A stretch of DNA of 64,000 nucleotides from Blautia faecis (lineage in GTDB: Bacteria; Bacillota; Clostridia; Lachnospirales; Lachnospiraceae). The stretch covers positions 25,258-89,257 of the forward strand of contig NZ_JAJCIA010000016.1 of NCBI RefSeq assembly GCF_020554845.1. Direction: 5' to 3'. This document shows, piece by piece, positions 44,921-54,250 of this stretch. Numbering within the stretch: the stretch's first letter is position 1; each line of letters begins with the position of its first letter. Both the position numbers and the translations under genes were made by a program. Below the pieces are notes generated by a model. The model was not told the origin of the DNA and ran no database searches. It saw only the letters and a program-made list of their open reading frames with translations.

Positions 44921-45334
44921 ATGTTTATTACAAGAGAGTGCGATTACGCAGCAAGAGTTCTTCGGGCACTGTCAGGGGAAACTCGCCTTAGCGTTAATGA
45001 AATCTGCGAGAAGGAATCCATTACCGCTCCCTTTGCCTATAAGATACTAAAGAAACTTCAGAAAGCCGGTATTGTGAAAGGATATCGCGGAGTCCATGGT
45101 GGATATGCCATGAATAAATCACTTGGTGAACTGACTCTGTTTGACGTATATAAGGCTATTGACCCGGATTTGTTCATTATAGAATGTATGGCTTCAGGTT
45201 ATGAGTGTCCAACAGATGGAAAAGGAGATCATCTTCCTTGCTACATGCACAGAGAACTCTGTGAGATTCAGCAGGGGGTGTGGGAAATGCTTAAGAGAAA
45301 ATCCCTTCAGGAAGTTCTCATGCCGGAAATGTAA
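44921..45334 (+). CDS. Rrf2-family transcriptional regulator, probably with an iron-sulfur cluster
   Basis: 137 residues. A winged helix at the N-terminus (FITRECDYAARVLRALSG ... KLQKAGIVKGYRGVHGGY) and cysteines at ECMASGYECP and LPCYMHRELC in the place of the cluster ligands of IscR/NsrR. Probably senses iron-sulfur or redox state. It lies directly before the PFOR gene, separated by a terminator and a promoter; PFOR may be its target (inference). Confidence 0.88.
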   Translation: MFITRECDYAARVLRALSGETRLSVNEICEKESITAPFAYKILKKLQKAGIVKGYRGVHGGYAMNKSLGELTLFDVYKAIDPDLFIIECMASGYECPTDGKGDHLPCYMHRELCEIQQGVWEMLKRKSLQEVLMPEM

Positions 45335-45340
45335 TATGCT

Positions 45341-45388
45341 AAAAAGCTGGTCAGACTCCATAAAGGAGTATCTGGCTGGCTTTTTTTA
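45341..45388 (+). terminator. Terminator of the Rrf2 gene
   Basis: Imperfect stem (AAAGCTGGTCAGACTCC with GGAGTATCTGGCTGGCTTT) followed by a run of T. Confidence 0.75.
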
Positions 45389-45433
45389 TGCTTACTGGTA
45401 ATCTTTGTATGTGATAATATACAAAAATCAAAA

Positions 45434-45462
45434 TAGACATCATTGGAAGATTATGCTATAAT
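45434..45462 (+). promoter_or_regulatory. Promoter of the PFOR gene
   Basis: -35 TAGACA (45434-45439), 17-base spacer, -10 TATAAT (45457-45462). Confidence 0.75.
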
Positions 45463-45476
45463 GTCATATGGACTTT

Positions 45477-45493
45477 TAGACACATTGTGTCTA
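45477..45493. promoter_or_regulatory. Palindromic operator candidate at the PFOR start
   Basis: TAGACACATTGTGTCTA is a perfect 8-1-8 palindrome, about eight to twenty-five bases after the expected start site. In this position a bound protein would block transcription. Confidence 0.6.
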
Positions 45494-45536
45494 GAAATAT
45501 TATTTTCATCATACCTTTAAGGAGGAAAAACAAACT

Positions 45537-48500
45537 ATGGCAAGAAAGATGAAAACCATGGATGGTAACCATGCAGCCGCTCATGCATCATACGCTTTTT
45601 CTGATGTAGCTGCAATTTACCCGATCACCCCTTCATCTGTTATGGCTGAGGCTACAGACGAGTGGGCAACCCAGGGAAGAAAGAACATCTTTGGACAGGA
45701 AGTACAGGTAACAGAGATGCAGTCTGAGGCTGGTGCTGCTGGTGCAGTACACGGATCTCTTGCAGCTGGTGCCCTTACTACTACCTATACAGCATCCCAG
45801 GGTCTGTTACTGATGATCCCGAACCTTTACAAGATCGCTGGTGAGCAGCTTCCGGGTGTATTCAACGTATCCGCTCGTGCACTTGCTTCCCACGCACTTT
45901 CCATTTTCGGAGATCATTCCGATGTTATGGCCTGTCGTCAGACTGGTTGTGCAATGCTGTGTGAGTCTTCCGTACAGGAAGTTATGGACCTTACTCCGGT
46001 AGCACACCTTGCAGCAATCAAAGGAAAAGTTCCGTTCATCAACTTCTTCGATGGATTCCGTACATCTCACGAGATCCAGAAGATTGAGACATGGGATTAT
46101 GAAGACCTGAAAGATATGGCAGATATGGACGCTATCCAGGCATTCCGTGATCATGCACTGAATCCGAACCATCCATGTCAGAGAGGTTCCGCTCAGAACC
46201 CGGATATCTTCTTCCAGGCAAGAGAGGCATGTAACCCATACTACGATGCTCTTCCGGCAGTCGTACAGGAGTACATGGACAAAGTTAACGCTAAGATCGG
46301 TACTGATTACAAGCTGTTCAACTACTATGGAGCAGCAGACGCAGAGCACGTTATCGTAGCTATGGGTTCTGTAAACGATACGATCGAGGAGACAATCGAC
46401 TACTTAATGGCAGCTGGCAGAAAAGTTGGTGTTGTTAAAGTTCGTCTTTACAGACCATTCTGCGCACAGGCTCTTATCGATGCTATTCCTGAGACGGTTA
46501 AACAGATCACAGTTCTTGACAGAACGAAAGAGCCAGGAGCTCAGGGCGAGCCTCTGTATCTTGATGTTGTTGCTGCACTTAAGAACAGCAAATTTGACGG
46601 CGTTAAGATCTTTACCGGACGTTACGGACTTGGTTCCAAGGACACAACACCGGCTCAGATCGTAGCTGTTTATGACAATACTGAGAAAGAGAAATTTACT
46701 CTTGGTATCGTTGATGATGTTACAAACCTTTCCCTTGAGACAGGCGCTCCGCTTGTAACTACTCCAGAGGGAACAACAAACTGTAAGTTCTGGGGACTTG
46801 GTGCTGATGGTACTGTAGGTGCTAACAAGAACTCCATCAAGATCATCGGTGACAATACAGATATGTACGCTCAGGCATACTTTGATTATGACTCCAAGAA
46901 GTCCGGTGGTGTTACAATGTCCCACCTTCGTTTTGGTAAGAAACCGATCAAATCTACCTACCTGATCCACAAAGCAAACTTTGTAGCATGCCACAATCCG
47001 TCCTATGTGAACAAATATAACATGGTACAGGAGCTGGTTGACGGCGGTACATTCCTTCTGAACTGTGCATGGGATATGGAAGGTCTTGAGAAACATCTTC
47101 CAGGACAGGTTAAGGCATTCATCGCTAACCACGGTATCAAATTCTACACCATCGACGGTGTTAAGATCGGTATCGAGACTGGCATGGGACCAACACGTAT
47201 CAATACAATCCTTCAGTCCGCATTCTTCAAACTTACCGGAATCATTCCGGAGGAGCAGGCTATCGAGCTTATGAAGGCTGCTGCGAAAGCAACATACGGA
47301 CGTAAAGGTGATGATGTTGTTCAGAAGAACTGGGCAGCTATCGATGCTGGTGCTAAGCAGGTTGTTGAGATTCAGGTTCCAGAGAGCTGGAAAGATGCTG
47401 CAGACGAGGGTCTTCATATGACTCACGCTACAGAAGGCCGTCAGGAAGTTGTTGATTTCGTTAACAACATCCAGGCTAAGGTTAATGCTCAGGAAGGTAA
47501 TACACTGCCTGTATCTGCATTTAAAGATTATGTTGACGGTACTACACCATCCGGTGCTGCTGCATACGAGAAACGTGGTATCGCTGTAAATATCCCTGTA
47601 TGGAATCCGGAGAACTGTATCCAGTGTAACAGATGTGCTTATGTCTGCCCGCACGCAGTTATCCGTCCGGTAGCTCTTACAGCTGAAGAGGCTGCAAATG
47701 CTCCGGAGGGAATCAAGACATTACCAATGACTGGTATGAAAGATGAGTATCAGTTCACAATGACTGTATCCGCTCTTGACTGTACAGGATGTGGTTCCTG
47801 TGCGAACGTCTGCCCAGGCAAGAAAGGTGCTAAGGCACTTGCCATGGAAAACCTTGAAGCAAACATGGGAGAGCAGAAATACTTCGATTACGGTGTAACT
47901 CTTCCGGTTAAAGAAGACGTTATCGCTAAATTCAAAGAGACAACTGTTAAGGGAAGCCAGTTCAAACAGCCGCTTCTTGAGTTCTCAGGAGCTTGTGCTG
48001 GATGTGGTGAGACACCTTACGCAAAACTGATCACCCAGCTGTTTGGTGACAGAATGTACATTGCAAACGCTACAGGATGCTCCTCTATCTGGGGTAACTC
48101 CTCACCTTCTACACCATATACCGTAAATGCTAAGGGACAGGGTCCTGCATGGGGCAACTCCTTATTTGAGGATAATGCTGAGTTCGGTTATGGTATGCTT
48201 CTTGCTCAGAAAGCTATCCGTGATGGCCTGAAAGCAAAAATTGAAGATGTTGTAGCTAACGGTGACAATGCAGACGTTAAAGCTGCTGGTCAGGAATGGC
48301 TGGATACTTTCGCATGCGGTGCTACCAACGGTGCAGCAACAGAGAAACTGGTTGCAGCTCTTGAGGCTTGCGGATGCGACAAGGCAAAAGACATTCTTAC
48401 ACAGAAAGACTTCCTTGCTAAGAAATCCCAGTGGATCTTCGGTGGTGACGGATGGGCTTACGATATCGGATTCGGTGGTGTTGACCATGTTCTCGCAAGC

Positions 48501-49079
48501 GGACGTGACATCAACGTTATGGTATTCGATACAGAGGTTTACTCCAACACAGGCGGACAGTCTTCCAAGTCTACACCTACAGGTGCGATCGCACAGTTCG
48601 CAGCTGGCGGTAAAGAGACCAAGAAGAAAGATATGGCTTCTATCGCAATGAGCTATGGTTATGTATATGTTGCTCAGATCTCTATGGGAGCTGACTTCAA
48701 CCAGGCTATCAAAGCAATTGCAGAGGCAGAGGCTTATCCGGGACCATCACTTATCATTGCATACGCTCCATGTATCAACCATGGTATCAAGAAAGGTATG
48801 TCAAAAGCTCAGACAGAGGAAGAGCTTGCTGTTAAGTGTGGATACTGGCACAACTTCCGCTTCAATCCAGCTGCTGAGGGAAGCAAGTTTAGCCTTGATT
48901 CCAAAGCACCGGATATGACAGATTATCAGGAATTCCTGAACGGTGAGGTTCGTTACAACTCCTTACAGCGTCAGAATCCTGAGAAAGCTGCCAGACTGTT
49001 CGCTAAGAACCAGTCCGAGGCTAAGGCAAGATACGAGTATCTGCAGAAGCTGATCACTCTGTACGGAACAGAGGAATAA
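45537..49079 (+). CDS. nifJ: Pyruvate:ferredoxin (flavodoxin) oxidoreductase
   Basis: 1180 residues, the one-chain PFOR that turns pyruvate and CoA into acetyl-CoA, CO2 and reduced ferredoxin. Domains in order: YPITPSSVMAE (domain I), a transketolase-like and CoA-binding middle, a two-cluster ferredoxin region (CIQCNRCAYVCPH and CTGCGSCANVCPG), a further Cys in GACAGCGETPY, and the thiamine-diphosphate site GDGWAYDIGFGG with NTGGQSSKSTPTG. The codons (GGT, GCT, GTT) are those of a highly expressed gene. AAGGAGG precedes the ATG. Confidence 0.98.
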   Translation: MARKMKTMDGNHAAAHASYAFSDVAAIYPITPSSVMAEATDEWATQGRKNIFGQEVQVTEMQSEAGAAGAVHGSLAAGALTTTYTASQGLLLMIPNLYKIAGEQLPGVFNVSARALASHALSIFGDHSDVMACRQTGCAMLCESSVQEVMDLTPVAHLAAIKGKVPFINFFDGFRTSHEIQKIETWDYEDLKDMADMDAIQAFRDHALNPNHPCQRGSAQNPDIFFQAREACNPYYDALPAVVQEYMDKVNAKIGTDYKLFNYYGAADAEHVIVAMGSVNDTIEETIDYLMAAGRKVGVVKVRLYRPFCAQALIDAIPETVKQITVLDRTKEPGAQGEPLYLDVVAALKNSKFDGVKIFTGRYGLGSKDTTPAQIVAVYDNTEKEKFTLGIVDDVTNLSLETGAPLVTTPEGTTNCKFWGLGADGTVGANKNSIKIIGDNTDMYAQAYFDYDSKKSGGVTMSHLRFGKKPIKSTYLIHKANFVACHNPSYVNKYNMVQELVDGGTFLLNCAWDMEGLEKHLPGQVKAFIANHGIKFYTIDGVKIGIETGMGPTRINTILQSAFFKLTGIIPEEQAIELMKAAAKATYGRKGDDVVQKNWAAIDAGAKQVVEIQVPESWKDAADEGLHMTHATEGRQEVVDFVNNIQAKVNAQEGNTLPVSAFKDYVDGTTPSGAAAYEKRGIAVNIPVWNPENCIQCNRCAYVCPHAVIRPVALTAEEAANAPEGIKTLPMTGMKDEYQFTMTVSALDCTGCGSCANVCPGKKGAKALAMENLEANMGEQKYFDYGVTLPVKEDVIAKFKETTVKGSQFKQPLLEFSGACAGCGETPYAKLITQLFGDRMYIANATGCSSIWGNSSPSTPYTVNAKGQGPAWGNSLFEDNAEFGYGMLLAQKAIRDGLKAKIEDVVANGDNADVKAAGQEWLDTFACGATNGAATEKLVAALEACGCDKAKDILTQKDFLAKKSQWIFGGDGWAYDIGFGGVDHVLASGRDINVMVFDTEVYSNTGGQSSKSTPTGAIAQFAAGGKETKKKDMASIAMSYGYVYVAQISMGADFNQAIKAIAEAEAYPGPSLIIAYAPCINHGIKKGMSKAQTEEELAVKCGYWHNFRFNPAAEGSKFSLDSKAPDMTDYQEFLNGEVRYNSLQRQNPEKAARLFAKNQSEAKARYEYLQKLITLYGTEE

Positions 49080-49403
49080 GAATTACCCGCGGCAAGTCCG
49101 CATTATAAATATATAATATAAACATGTAATGTTTATTATGTCGTAGCGTAAAGTGAGCCTGCGATACTGCCTGAAAAGGGTGGTATCACAGGCTTTTCTT
49201 GTGTGGATTAAATTCTGGGTGGCTACGGTGACTGACGTAGGCGCAGCAGATGAAAAATCAGACAAGTCAATATGGCGGTTACTTAATATTCGATGTACCC
49301 GATCGGTTCAGTTACTGTCAGAAGTGCTAGTGCAAATAGGAAAGCATTCACGTATAATGAAAATAACAAAAAACACGATAATAACAAGAAGGGAGATGTT
49401 TTT
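49080..49403. other. Intergenic region after PFOR
   Basis: Contains the PFOR terminator and the leader of the next gene. An in-frame extension from 49293 exists but has no ribosome binding site. Nothing else recognised. Confidence 0.5.
49156..49200 (+). terminator. Terminator of PFOR
   Basis: AGCCTGCGATAC pairs with GGTATCACAGGCT with small mismatches, followed by TTTTCTTG. Confidence 0.8.
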
Positions 49404-50219
49404 ATGAACAAAAAAATGAGACTGTGGGTGGCTGGAACAGTTGGAGTCTTAATGACAGGCCTGATGAGCGTGAATGCTTATGCACTTGAAGAAAAGGATG
49501 TTATTGGAACCTGGTATGTAAATGAGCTTTCCATGGGTGGAGACATTTTGTTTCATCCAGGAGTAATGGGAATGGAAGTGACCGTGGATATTAAAGAAGG
49601 CGGTCAGATGGAAACCATAACGTCTTACAGTGGGGAAGAACCAGAGGCAGATCAATCAGAGTGGAAAATAGAAAATGATAAATTGTTGATGACTTATAGC
49701 GATCAAACGGTAGAATGTGAGTATGCTGATGGCAAAATAACGATAACTGCAGATGGAACGACAATGATCCTAAGCCAGGAAAAGGAAGAGTATGAGCCAT
49801 ATGTACCAGGCAAACCGGTGGAAAATCCGACCATGGAGGATTTCAAAGGAGAATGGATCTGCACTTTGATGGATGCATTTGGAATGCAGATGCCTGTCAA
49901 TTCTGAACTGACCGGATTTGAGATGATGTTGTCTATTCAGGAAGATAAGTCTGAGCTTATCGTAATTGAAAGCGGAGAAGAGGGCAGAGCTGAACTCCAG
50001 GGAGAAATGGATGGAAATATTCTGGTATTGAAAACTGCAGCGGGAGATGAGGCTGGAACTATGCTTTTCAGTTGTGATACTATGAGGCTCAGTTTATTAG
50101 ATGATGGAAAACTGTGTTTTGAACCGGAGTCTGATGGCAGTGAAGAAGAAACTTCTGAAACAGATGGGGAGGACTTCTCCGTAAAGACATATTTTGACAA
50201 AATAGATGTTGTAGAATAG
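49404..50219 (+). CDS. Secreted protein with two lipocalin-like repeats
   Basis: 271 residues from ATG 49404 (GGGAG before it). A signal peptide (KKMRLWVAGTVGVLMTGLM, cut likely near NAYA) is followed by two similar acidic units: one from VIGTWYVNELSMGG (~30-125) and one from FKGEWICTLMDAFG (~150-250). Each starts with a Gly-x-Trp strand and continues as beta strands, as in lipocalin-like domains. No anchor. Function unknown. Confidence 0.65.
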   Translation: MNKKMRLWVAGTVGVLMTGLMSVNAYALEEKDVIGTWYVNELSMGGDILFHPGVMGMEVTVDIKEGGQMETITSYSGEEPEADQSEWKIENDKLLMTYSDQTVECEYADGKITITADGTTMILSQEKEEYEPYVPGKPVENPTMEDFKGEWICTLMDAFGMQMPVNSELTGFEMMLSIQEDKSELIVIESGEEGRAELQGEMDGNILVLKTAAGDEAGTMLFSCDTMRLSLLDDGKLCFEPESDGSEEETSETDGEDFSVKTYFDKIDVVE

Positions 50220-50228
50220 TGTAAAATA

Positions 50229-50264
50229 CTGCCGCACCAGAATTGCATGATTCTGGTGCGGCAG
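50229..50264. other. Perfect 15-bp hairpin between two genes
   Basis: Positions 50229-50243 pair with 50250-50264 around a 6-base loop. No T-run follows on the plus strand, so it is at most a partial terminator or an mRNA stabiliser. Confidence 0.6.
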
Positions 50265-50280
50265 AAAAGAAAGGAAAGCT

Positions 50281-51057
50281 ATGGGATTATTTGATAAGAA
50301 AATCTGTGATATCTGCGGAGAAAAAATAGGTTTACTGGGGAATCGAAAATTAGATGACGGAAATCTATGTAAAAACTGTGCCAAAAAATTATCACCATGG
50401 TTTGAGGAACGGCGGCACAGTACGGTAGAGGATATAAAACGTCAATTGGAATATCGTGAAAATAACAAAAAGGCAGTAATGGATTTTGGCATAACCCGTC
50501 AGATCAGTACCAGAAATTATACTGTTTTCATTGATGATCATAAGAGAAATTTTACTGTTGCACGAAAACTGGATGTCAATGAAAATCCGGATATAGTTCC
50601 TTTATCCGCTATTGTACAGTGTAGAGTAGAGGTGGATCGACAACAGATTGAGAAAACCTATACAAAGGATGGAAAGACAGTAAGCTATCAGCCGCCAATA
50701 TATGACTATGAGTTTGATTATACTATGCGCATTAAGGTTAACACTCCCTGGTTTGACGATATGGATTTTCGTCTGAATACTTTTTCCATAAGCAGTGAAA
50801 AGAGAGGCGAATTGATGGAAGTGGAGCAGACTGGACATCAGATCATTGCGGCTTTGACACAAAATGATGCCGGAATACAGCCTGGAACGAGCATGAACAC
50901 AGGGATGCAGCCTGGAATGAGCATGAACGCAGGAATGCGTCCTGGAATGAACATGAACCCAGGAATGCAACCTGATAGCGGATCGTGGAGATGCCAGTGT
51001 GGTGCAGAGAATGTGGGAAGGTTCTGCGAATATTGTGGTCAGCCAAGACCGTTTTAA
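50281..51057 (+). CDS. DUF4428 protein with Met/Gly repeats and C-terminal zinc ribbon
   Basis: 258 residues. An N-terminal zinc finger (CDICGEKIGLLGNRKL ... LCKNC) is the DUF4428 hallmark. A middle region may bind something as a beta-domain. From ~200 there are three to four repeats of PGMSMNAGM type, then a zinc ribbon CQCGAENVGRFCEYCGQP. No signal peptide, so probably cytoplasmic. Role unknown. GAAAGGAAAG precedes the ATG. Confidence 0.75.
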   Translation: MGLFDKKICDICGEKIGLLGNRKLDDGNLCKNCAKKLSPWFEERRHSTVEDIKRQLEYRENNKKAVMDFGITRQISTRNYTVFIDDHKRNFTVARKLDVNENPDIVPLSAIVQCRVEVDRQQIEKTYTKDGKTVSYQPPIYDYEFDYTMRIKVNTPWFDDMDFRLNTFSISSEKRGELMEVEQTGHQIIAALTQNDAGIQPGTSMNTGMQPGMSMNAGMRPGMNMNPGMQPDSGSWRCQCGAENVGRFCEYCGQPRPF

Positions 51058-51066
51058 GTAATGAAA

Positions 51067-51096
51067 AACAGAGTGGACATGATTGTTCACTCTGTT
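51067..51096 (+). other. Hairpin after the DUF4428 gene
   Basis: AACAGAGTG pairs with CACTCTGTT around 12 bases; no T-tract follows. Possibly a weak terminator. Confidence 0.45.
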
Positions 51097-51157
51097 CGTG
51101 ATAATAGGGTTATTGTTCATTCTAAACCAGTGACCAATAATCGGAAAACTCTGAAAA

Positions 51158-51185
51158 TTGACAATTTCTCTAAAAACTATATAAT
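51158..51185 (+). promoter_or_regulatory. Promoter of the three-gene signalling operon
   Basis: -35 TTGACA (51158-51163), 16-base spacer, -10 TATAAT (51180-51185), both at consensus. Confidence 0.8.
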
Positions 51186-51201
51186 AAAACAGAGTTTTAT
51201 A

Positions 51202-51224
51202 GTATACTTGTTATAAAAGTATAC
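51202..51224. promoter_or_regulatory. Inverted repeat just after the signalling operon start site
   Basis: GTATACTT and AAGTATAC are exact inverted 8-mers with a 7-base spacer, about +10 to +33. A candidate operator for feedback by the operon's own regulator. Confidence 0.5.
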
Positions 51225-51242
51225 AATGAGAGAGGAATTTTC

Positions 51243-52910
51243 ATGACATATAATAAAAAGAGGATGTTGTCGTATGGAGTAATTCTGATAAGCGTGCTTC
51301 TGGCTTATTTCTGCAGGCTGGTAAGACCGAAAAATACTTTTGCAAGAAATTTTGCAGACCAGTGCCGCAATTGTATTTACCTGGGGCTGTACTGTGCCTG
51401 GGTAATCTATCTGGAAAAGCATGTAGTATATAAAAAAATGCGCAGATGTCTGACTGCAATTGGTTGTCTGATGGTATTCTGGTTCTTTGTAAGAACAGTG
51501 AAATTTCATATTTTTCATGAACCTCTTGGAGAACATATATGTTGGTATCTGTATTATATTCCGATGATCTTGATCCCTGTTTTAGGTCTGTCAGCAGCAT
51601 TGTTTTTTGTTGAAAAAGATGAAGAAAAAACGGTCAGACAAATCATAATTCTTTTGACTGTGGCGGCAGTATTGATCATAAGTGTTTTTACAAATGATTT
51701 GCATCAGCTGGTGTTTCGGTTTTCTAAACAGCCTCCATTTTCGGATAGGGATTATAGTTATGGTATTCTTTTTGCAGTGATTCAGGGGTGGATGCTGAGT
51801 TGTCTGACAGGAATGGAAATTATTCTGATCAGAAAAAGCAGGATTCCGGGAAAGAAACAGTTTTGGCTGCCAGTCATTCCAGGAATATTGCTTCTGGGAT
51901 GGAATGTTGGAAATATATTTCATTTGTCTTTCATCAAAACCCTTGCAGGGGATATGACAGCAGTGTGTTGTCTTTTAATGGCAGCAATTTATCAGGGCTG
52001 TATAGTATGCGGATTGATACAGACAAACAATCGATATTTTGAATTATTCCAGACTTCAGGAGGGCTAGACGCAGAGATTACAGATGATTCTTTTCAGCGT
52101 TATTATCATTCTGGTGATTTTCCCAAGCTTTCTCCTGAAATGCGTACAATGATCATTCACAGATCATCTGTGCAGGAACAGGGAATCCGGATCAACCATA
52201 TTCCCATAAGGGGAGGACATCTGTTTTGGTCAGAAGATATTTCAATATTGCTGGATCAATATCAGGATATTCGGGAACAGCAGGAAGAACTGACTGCCAG
52301 AAACAGACTGCTGCAGAAAACCTATGAGAAAGAAGCGGAGCGAAGAAAAACAGAAGAACAGAATCGGCTGTTAAACATGATACAGAATCAGACTGCCGGA
52401 CAGCTGGAATTGCTGTCGCAGTTGATGGATGAACTGGAAAGAACGGAATCAAGGGAACGATATGATCTGCTTCTCGGTAAAATTGTAGTTATTGGTACAT
52501 ATTTGAAGCGGAGAAAAAATCTGGTATTGACACAATATACATCAGATGGAAATGTGCTTACTATGGAAGATCTCAGGCAAAGTCTTGCAGAATCCTGTGA
52601 CAGTTTAAAATTATGCAGGATCCGGGCTGCTTATTATGTGGAAAATGGAGATATTCAGCTGAATGCAGACGATATACTAAAATGCTATGATACCTTTGAA
52701 TGGCTTGCAGAACGGCTATCTGATGTGATGCAGTCTATGTTTTACCGTGTGTCGCAGATTGATGATGATCTTCGGATTTCCGTTCACATTGCATCAGAGG
52801 CAGATCTGTGCGGCTTAATGTCAGAAAGACCGGACCTTAAAGTGCAGCAGGAAGATGAAAAAGAATGGTTTGTTGGGTGCAGCATATTCAGAAAGAGAGG
52901 CGGCAGATGA
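51243..52910 (+). CDS. Membrane sensor protein, histidine kinase-like without kinase core
   Basis: 555 residues. Residues ~8-260 hold seven to eight membrane helices, like the 7TM input domain of histidine kinases; ~270-340 look PAS-like; ~345-400 form a coiled coil rich in Glu/Arg. The C-terminal ~150 residues occupy the place of the kinase domain (GKIVVIGTYLKRRKNL), but I find neither a His box nor N/G ATP-binding boxes. It is coupled by ATGA to the next gene, which has them. Probably the sensor half of a split system. Confidence 0.65.
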   Translation: MTYNKKRMLSYGVILISVLLAYFCRLVRPKNTFARNFADQCRNCIYLGLYCAWVIYLEKHVVYKKMRRCLTAIGCLMVFWFFVRTVKFHIFHEPLGEHICWYLYYIPMILIPVLGLSAALFFVEKDEEKTVRQIIILLTVAAVLIISVFTNDLHQLVFRFSKQPPFSDRDYSYGILFAVIQGWMLSCLTGMEIILIRKSRIPGKKQFWLPVIPGILLLGWNVGNIFHLSFIKTLAGDMTAVCCLLMAAIYQGCIVCGLIQTNNRYFELFQTSGGLDAEITDDSFQRYYHSGDFPKLSPEMRTMIIHRSSVQEQGIRINHIPIRGGHLFWSEDISILLDQYQDIREQQEELTARNRLLQKTYEKEAERRKTEEQNRLLNMIQNQTAGQLELLSQLMDELERTESRERYDLLLGKIVVIGTYLKRRKNLVLTQYTSDGNVLTMEDLRQSLAESCDSLKLCRIRAAYYVENGDIQLNADDILKCYDTFEWLAERLSDVMQSMFYRVSQIDDDLRISVHIASEADLCGLMSERPDLKVQQEDEKEWFVGCSIFRKRGGR

Positions 52911-54250
52911 ATAGTTTTGTAGAATGCAGCATAGCAATGCAGAATTTTCTGATGATTCTTCTGGAAATCTGCCTGATTCTGGAACTTATTCTCTTTCTGT
53001 TAAGAATCACCTGTTTTTCCGGGAAAAAGAAAGTGATAACGGCAATAACTGTTTTTGCAGTTTCTTTTGTTCTTATGGTTTCTTTGATGAATGAGCATAG
53101 ATATAGTATTGGAGAAAGTGCATATCAGCCAATGCTCCAGGATTATCCGGCCAGTATTTTAGCAGCAGGGATTGTTGCATTGACATTTTATCTTTGTTGG
53201 GCAATCTGGAAGGAGAGATACAAATATAATCATTCCTTGTCGTACTGGTCTGTGAATGAAGCTGTGGATGACGTTCCGTGTGGAGTATGCTTTTCGGATT
53301 CGCTTGGAAGGATTGTTTTGTGTAATACCAAGATGCAGGAATTGTGCAGAATGATGACGGGGGCTTATCTGCAGGATTATGATACATTGCGAAAAGCAAT
53401 GGACAATGAAATTGCATCAGAAGGGCTTATTAGATTAAGCGAAGACAGTAACGTGTTTTATTTTCCAGATGATTCTGTCTGGATGTTTCAGGAATATCGT
53501 CTGCAGGAGCCGGATTGTGCAGGATATCTGCAGACAGTAGCAGTTAATGTATCAGAAATTTACTATAATAGTGAAAAGATCAGGGTAAACAATGAAAAGC
53601 TGGAAATCCTGAATCATAAGCTGGAGGAAATGTACGAAAAAATCGGTGATAAAATCAGAGAGCAGGAAACACTTGCTATGAAAATGCAAGTCCATGACAA
53701 TTTTGGGCGAAGTCTTCTGTCAATACGCAGAATATTGGAGAGAAAAGAAAATCAGGACAAAATGGATAAACAATTGTCTGCATTGAAGCATCTGGTTTAT
53801 ATTCTTACCGACTCTGCCGTAGAGAGTATGGAAAAGCTGTATGAGGATACGATTAAACATGCAGAGGAGCTTGGGATTTCGGTTCAGATCAGCGGAAACT
53901 TTCCTTTATATCCATCTTACAGAGTTCTGGCAGACAGAGCAATCCGTGAATGTGTGACAAACTGTGCCAGACATGCCCACGGCAATGTTGTTTTTGTGAA
54001 GATAGACAAATATGCAAATGAATACAACATCCGGATTACCAATGATGGAGATGCGCCTGAAAAAAATGCGGAAGAAGGCGGTGGTTTGTCTGCACTGAGA
54101 AAAGCAGCCGAATCAATGAACTGCACAATGCAAATTTCATTTGTCCCTGAGTTTTGTCTGATATTGAAGATGCCGCTGACAGAAAGGATGAGTTTGGATG
54201 GTACGTGTACTGATAGTAGAAGATCAGAAAATCATGCAGAAGTATTTTGA
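52907..54250 (+). CDS. Sensor histidine kinase (NarL/DesK-type partner)
   Basis: 447 residues from ATG 52907 in an ATGA overlap with the previous gene. Two to three membrane helices at ~10-100, a PAS-like region (VNEAVDDVPCGVCFSDSLGRIVL), a coiled coil, then QVHDNFGRSLLSIRRIL with the likely phospho-acceptor His263. The ATPase has IRECVTNCARHA (N box) and ITNDGD with GGGLSALR (G boxes). The end overlaps the response regulator gene by 53 bases. Confidence 0.85.
   Translation: MNSFVECSIAMQNFLMILLEICLILELILFLLRITCFSGKKKVITAITVFAVSFVLMVSLMNEHRYSIGESAYQPMLQDYPASILAAGIVALTFYLCWAIWKERYKYNHSLSYWSVNEAVDDVPCGVCFSDSLGRIVLCNTKMQELCRMMTGAYLQDYDTLRKAMDNEIASEGLIRLSEDSNVFYFPDDSVWMFQEYRLQEPDCAGYLQTVAVNVSEIYYNSEKIRVNNEKLEILNHKLEEMYEKIGDKIREQETLAMKMQVHDNFGRSLLSIRRILERKENQDKMDKQLSALKHLVYILTDSAVESMEKLYEDTIKHAEELGISVQISGNFPLYPSYRVLADRAIRECVTNCARHAHGNVVFVKIDKYANEYNIRITNDGDAPEKNAEEGGGLSALRKAAESMNCTMQISFVPEFCLILKMPLTERMSLDGTCTDSRRSENHAEVF

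Noticed and set aside
46404..47654. 416-codon open frame antisense to PFOR
   Set aside because: A shadow caused by the biased codons of a highly expressed gene; rich in Cys and Ser, no ribosome binding site and no family.
50880..50980. Tandem DNA repeat or CRISPR-like array
   Set aside because: The short repeats encode the Met/Gly-rich segment of the DUF4428 protein; no spacers and no cas genes. No CRISPR array was seen anywhere in the window.
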